Shown here piece after piece: positions 37,742 to 38,280 of a stretch of 38,280 bases of DNA; the stretch's first letter is position 1, and the number at the start of each line of letters is the position of its first letter. The notes under the pieces are model-generated. The model ran no database searches. It worked only from the letters and a program-made list of their open reading frames with translations, and was not told the DNA's origin. Source of the DNA: Brevundimonas vancanneytii (GTDB taxonomy: Bacteria; Pseudomonadota; Alphaproteobacteria; Caulobacterales; Caulobacteraceae); the NCBI GenBank assembly GCA_945861515.1, contig CAMAVA010000009.1, positions 1 through 38,280 on the forward strand. Reading direction: 5' to 3'. A program made the translations under genes and the position numbers.

Positions 37742-38280
37742 CAGCCCTCCCCTCCGGTCCGATACCGCTGCAGCAACGCCGCTGCGACCAGTCCCGCACG
37801 GGAACCGTTCGAGCCCTTGACCATGATCACATCCCCAGGCGACAGCGCTTCGGCCACCTTCGGCGCCAGCTCGGCTGCTGTCAGGGCGTAGCCGCCACGG
37901 CGAGTCGCCGGAAGGGCGTCCCAGAGTGATTTCATCTGGGGGCCAGCAACAAACACCTGGTCCACGTCCGCCTCAACCAGGGGATAGACCAGGGCGGCAT
38001 GCGTGGCCGGGCCGTCCGGCCCCAGTTCCAGCATGTCGGTCAACACCGCAATGCGTCTGCCGGTCACCAGCCTGGCCCCCAGGGTTCTCAGGGCGGCGGT
38101 CATCGAGAGGGGATTGGCATTGTAGCTTTCGTCGATCAGGGTGGCCGTTCCGCCAGCGATCTCAAGGAGCGCTTCTGCCCCCCGCCCCGCAAGCGGTTCG
38201 AAATCGGCCAGCGCCGCCAGGGCCGTCTGGCGGTCGACATCCATGGCCTCGAGCATCAGCAGGGCGCACAGGCCATTCAA
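37741..38280 (-). CDS. murF: UDP-N-acetylmuramoyl-tripeptide--D-alanyl-D-alanine ligase, 5' end outside window
   Basis: C-terminal 179 residues of MurF, which adds D-Ala-D-Ala to complete the UDP-MurNAc-pentapeptide. The visible part includes the end of the central ATPase domain ([13 protein letters not shown]) and the C-terminal Rossmann domain ([28 protein letters not shown]). The coding sequence enters from the right edge, so the ATP-binding P-loop is not in the window; this is a window truncation. Confidence 0.94.
   Translation of the reverse strand: MNGLCALLMLEAMDVDRQTALAALADFEPLAGRGAEALLEIAGGTATLIDESYNANPLSMTAALRTLGARLVTGRRIAVLTDMLELGPDGPATHAALVYPLVEADVDQVFVAGPQMKSLWDALPATRRGGYALTAAELAPKVAEALSPGDVIMVKGSNGSRAGLVAAALLQRYRTGGEG

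Noticed and set aside
1-38280. CRISPR arrays, insertion sequences, prophage, tRNA or rRNA genes
   Set aside because: No regularly spaced direct repeats, transposase or integrase motifs, or tRNA T-arm/cloverleaf patterns were seen on either strand.

Overview
The window is a compact, GC-rich stretch in which every gene I can support lies on the minus strand, so transcription runs from position 38280 towards position 1. Gene content and order point to an alphaproteobacterium of the Caulobacterales (Caulobacter/Phenylobacterium type): an alphaproteobacterial nuo operon followed by birA-coaX-rnj, a short ProRS, promoter -10 elements resembling the Caulobacter housekeeping consensus, GTTC-N7-GTTC SOS boxes, and a 29-codon SidA-like gene next to dnaE. 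This assignment is inference from gene content; no rRNA or taxonomic marker search was possible.

In transcription order: (1) 38280-30253 is the middle of a dcw (division and cell wall) cluster: murF (5' end outside the window), mraY, murD, ftsW, murG, murC, a small unknown gene, murB. The ddl-ftsQ-ftsA-ftsZ genes that usually follow murB are absent; instead a 131-bp gap with a likely promoter leads into complex I. (2) 30121-12539 is a complete 14-subunit nuo operon (A, B, C, D, E, F, G, H, I, J, K, L, M, N) interrupted by eight accessory genes: an NTF2-like protein (nuoD/E), two small membrane proteins and a 487-bp gene-free tract (nuoE/F), a TM2-domain protein and a DUF433/DUF5615 toxin-antitoxin-like pair (nuoF/G), and a small lipoprotein (nuoH/I). 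(3) 12534-8615: birA, coaX, rnj, a methylmalonyl-CoA epimerase and a DUF1467 membrane protein, ending in a strong intrinsic terminator. (4) 8327-5039: proS, lolC/E and lolD behind their own likely promoter. (5) 5038-1: two tandem large palindromes, a small unknown gene, the SidA-like gene under two SOS boxes, dnaE and the start of rpsB.

Functionally the window combines peptidoglycan precursor synthesis and septal wall polymerisation (mur/FtsW), respiratory NADH oxidation (complex I), lipoprotein export (Lol), mRNA decay (RNase J), translation (ProRS, S2) and chromosome replication (DnaE). The most interesting item is the tiny SOS-controlled membrane peptide gene upstream of dnaE. Its Caulobacter counterpart SidA stops division after DNA damage by binding the divisome, including FtsW, and ftsW lies about 30 kb away in the same window. 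Second is the accessory cargo inside the nuo operon, including a toxin-antitoxin-like module with its own apparently leaderless promoter.
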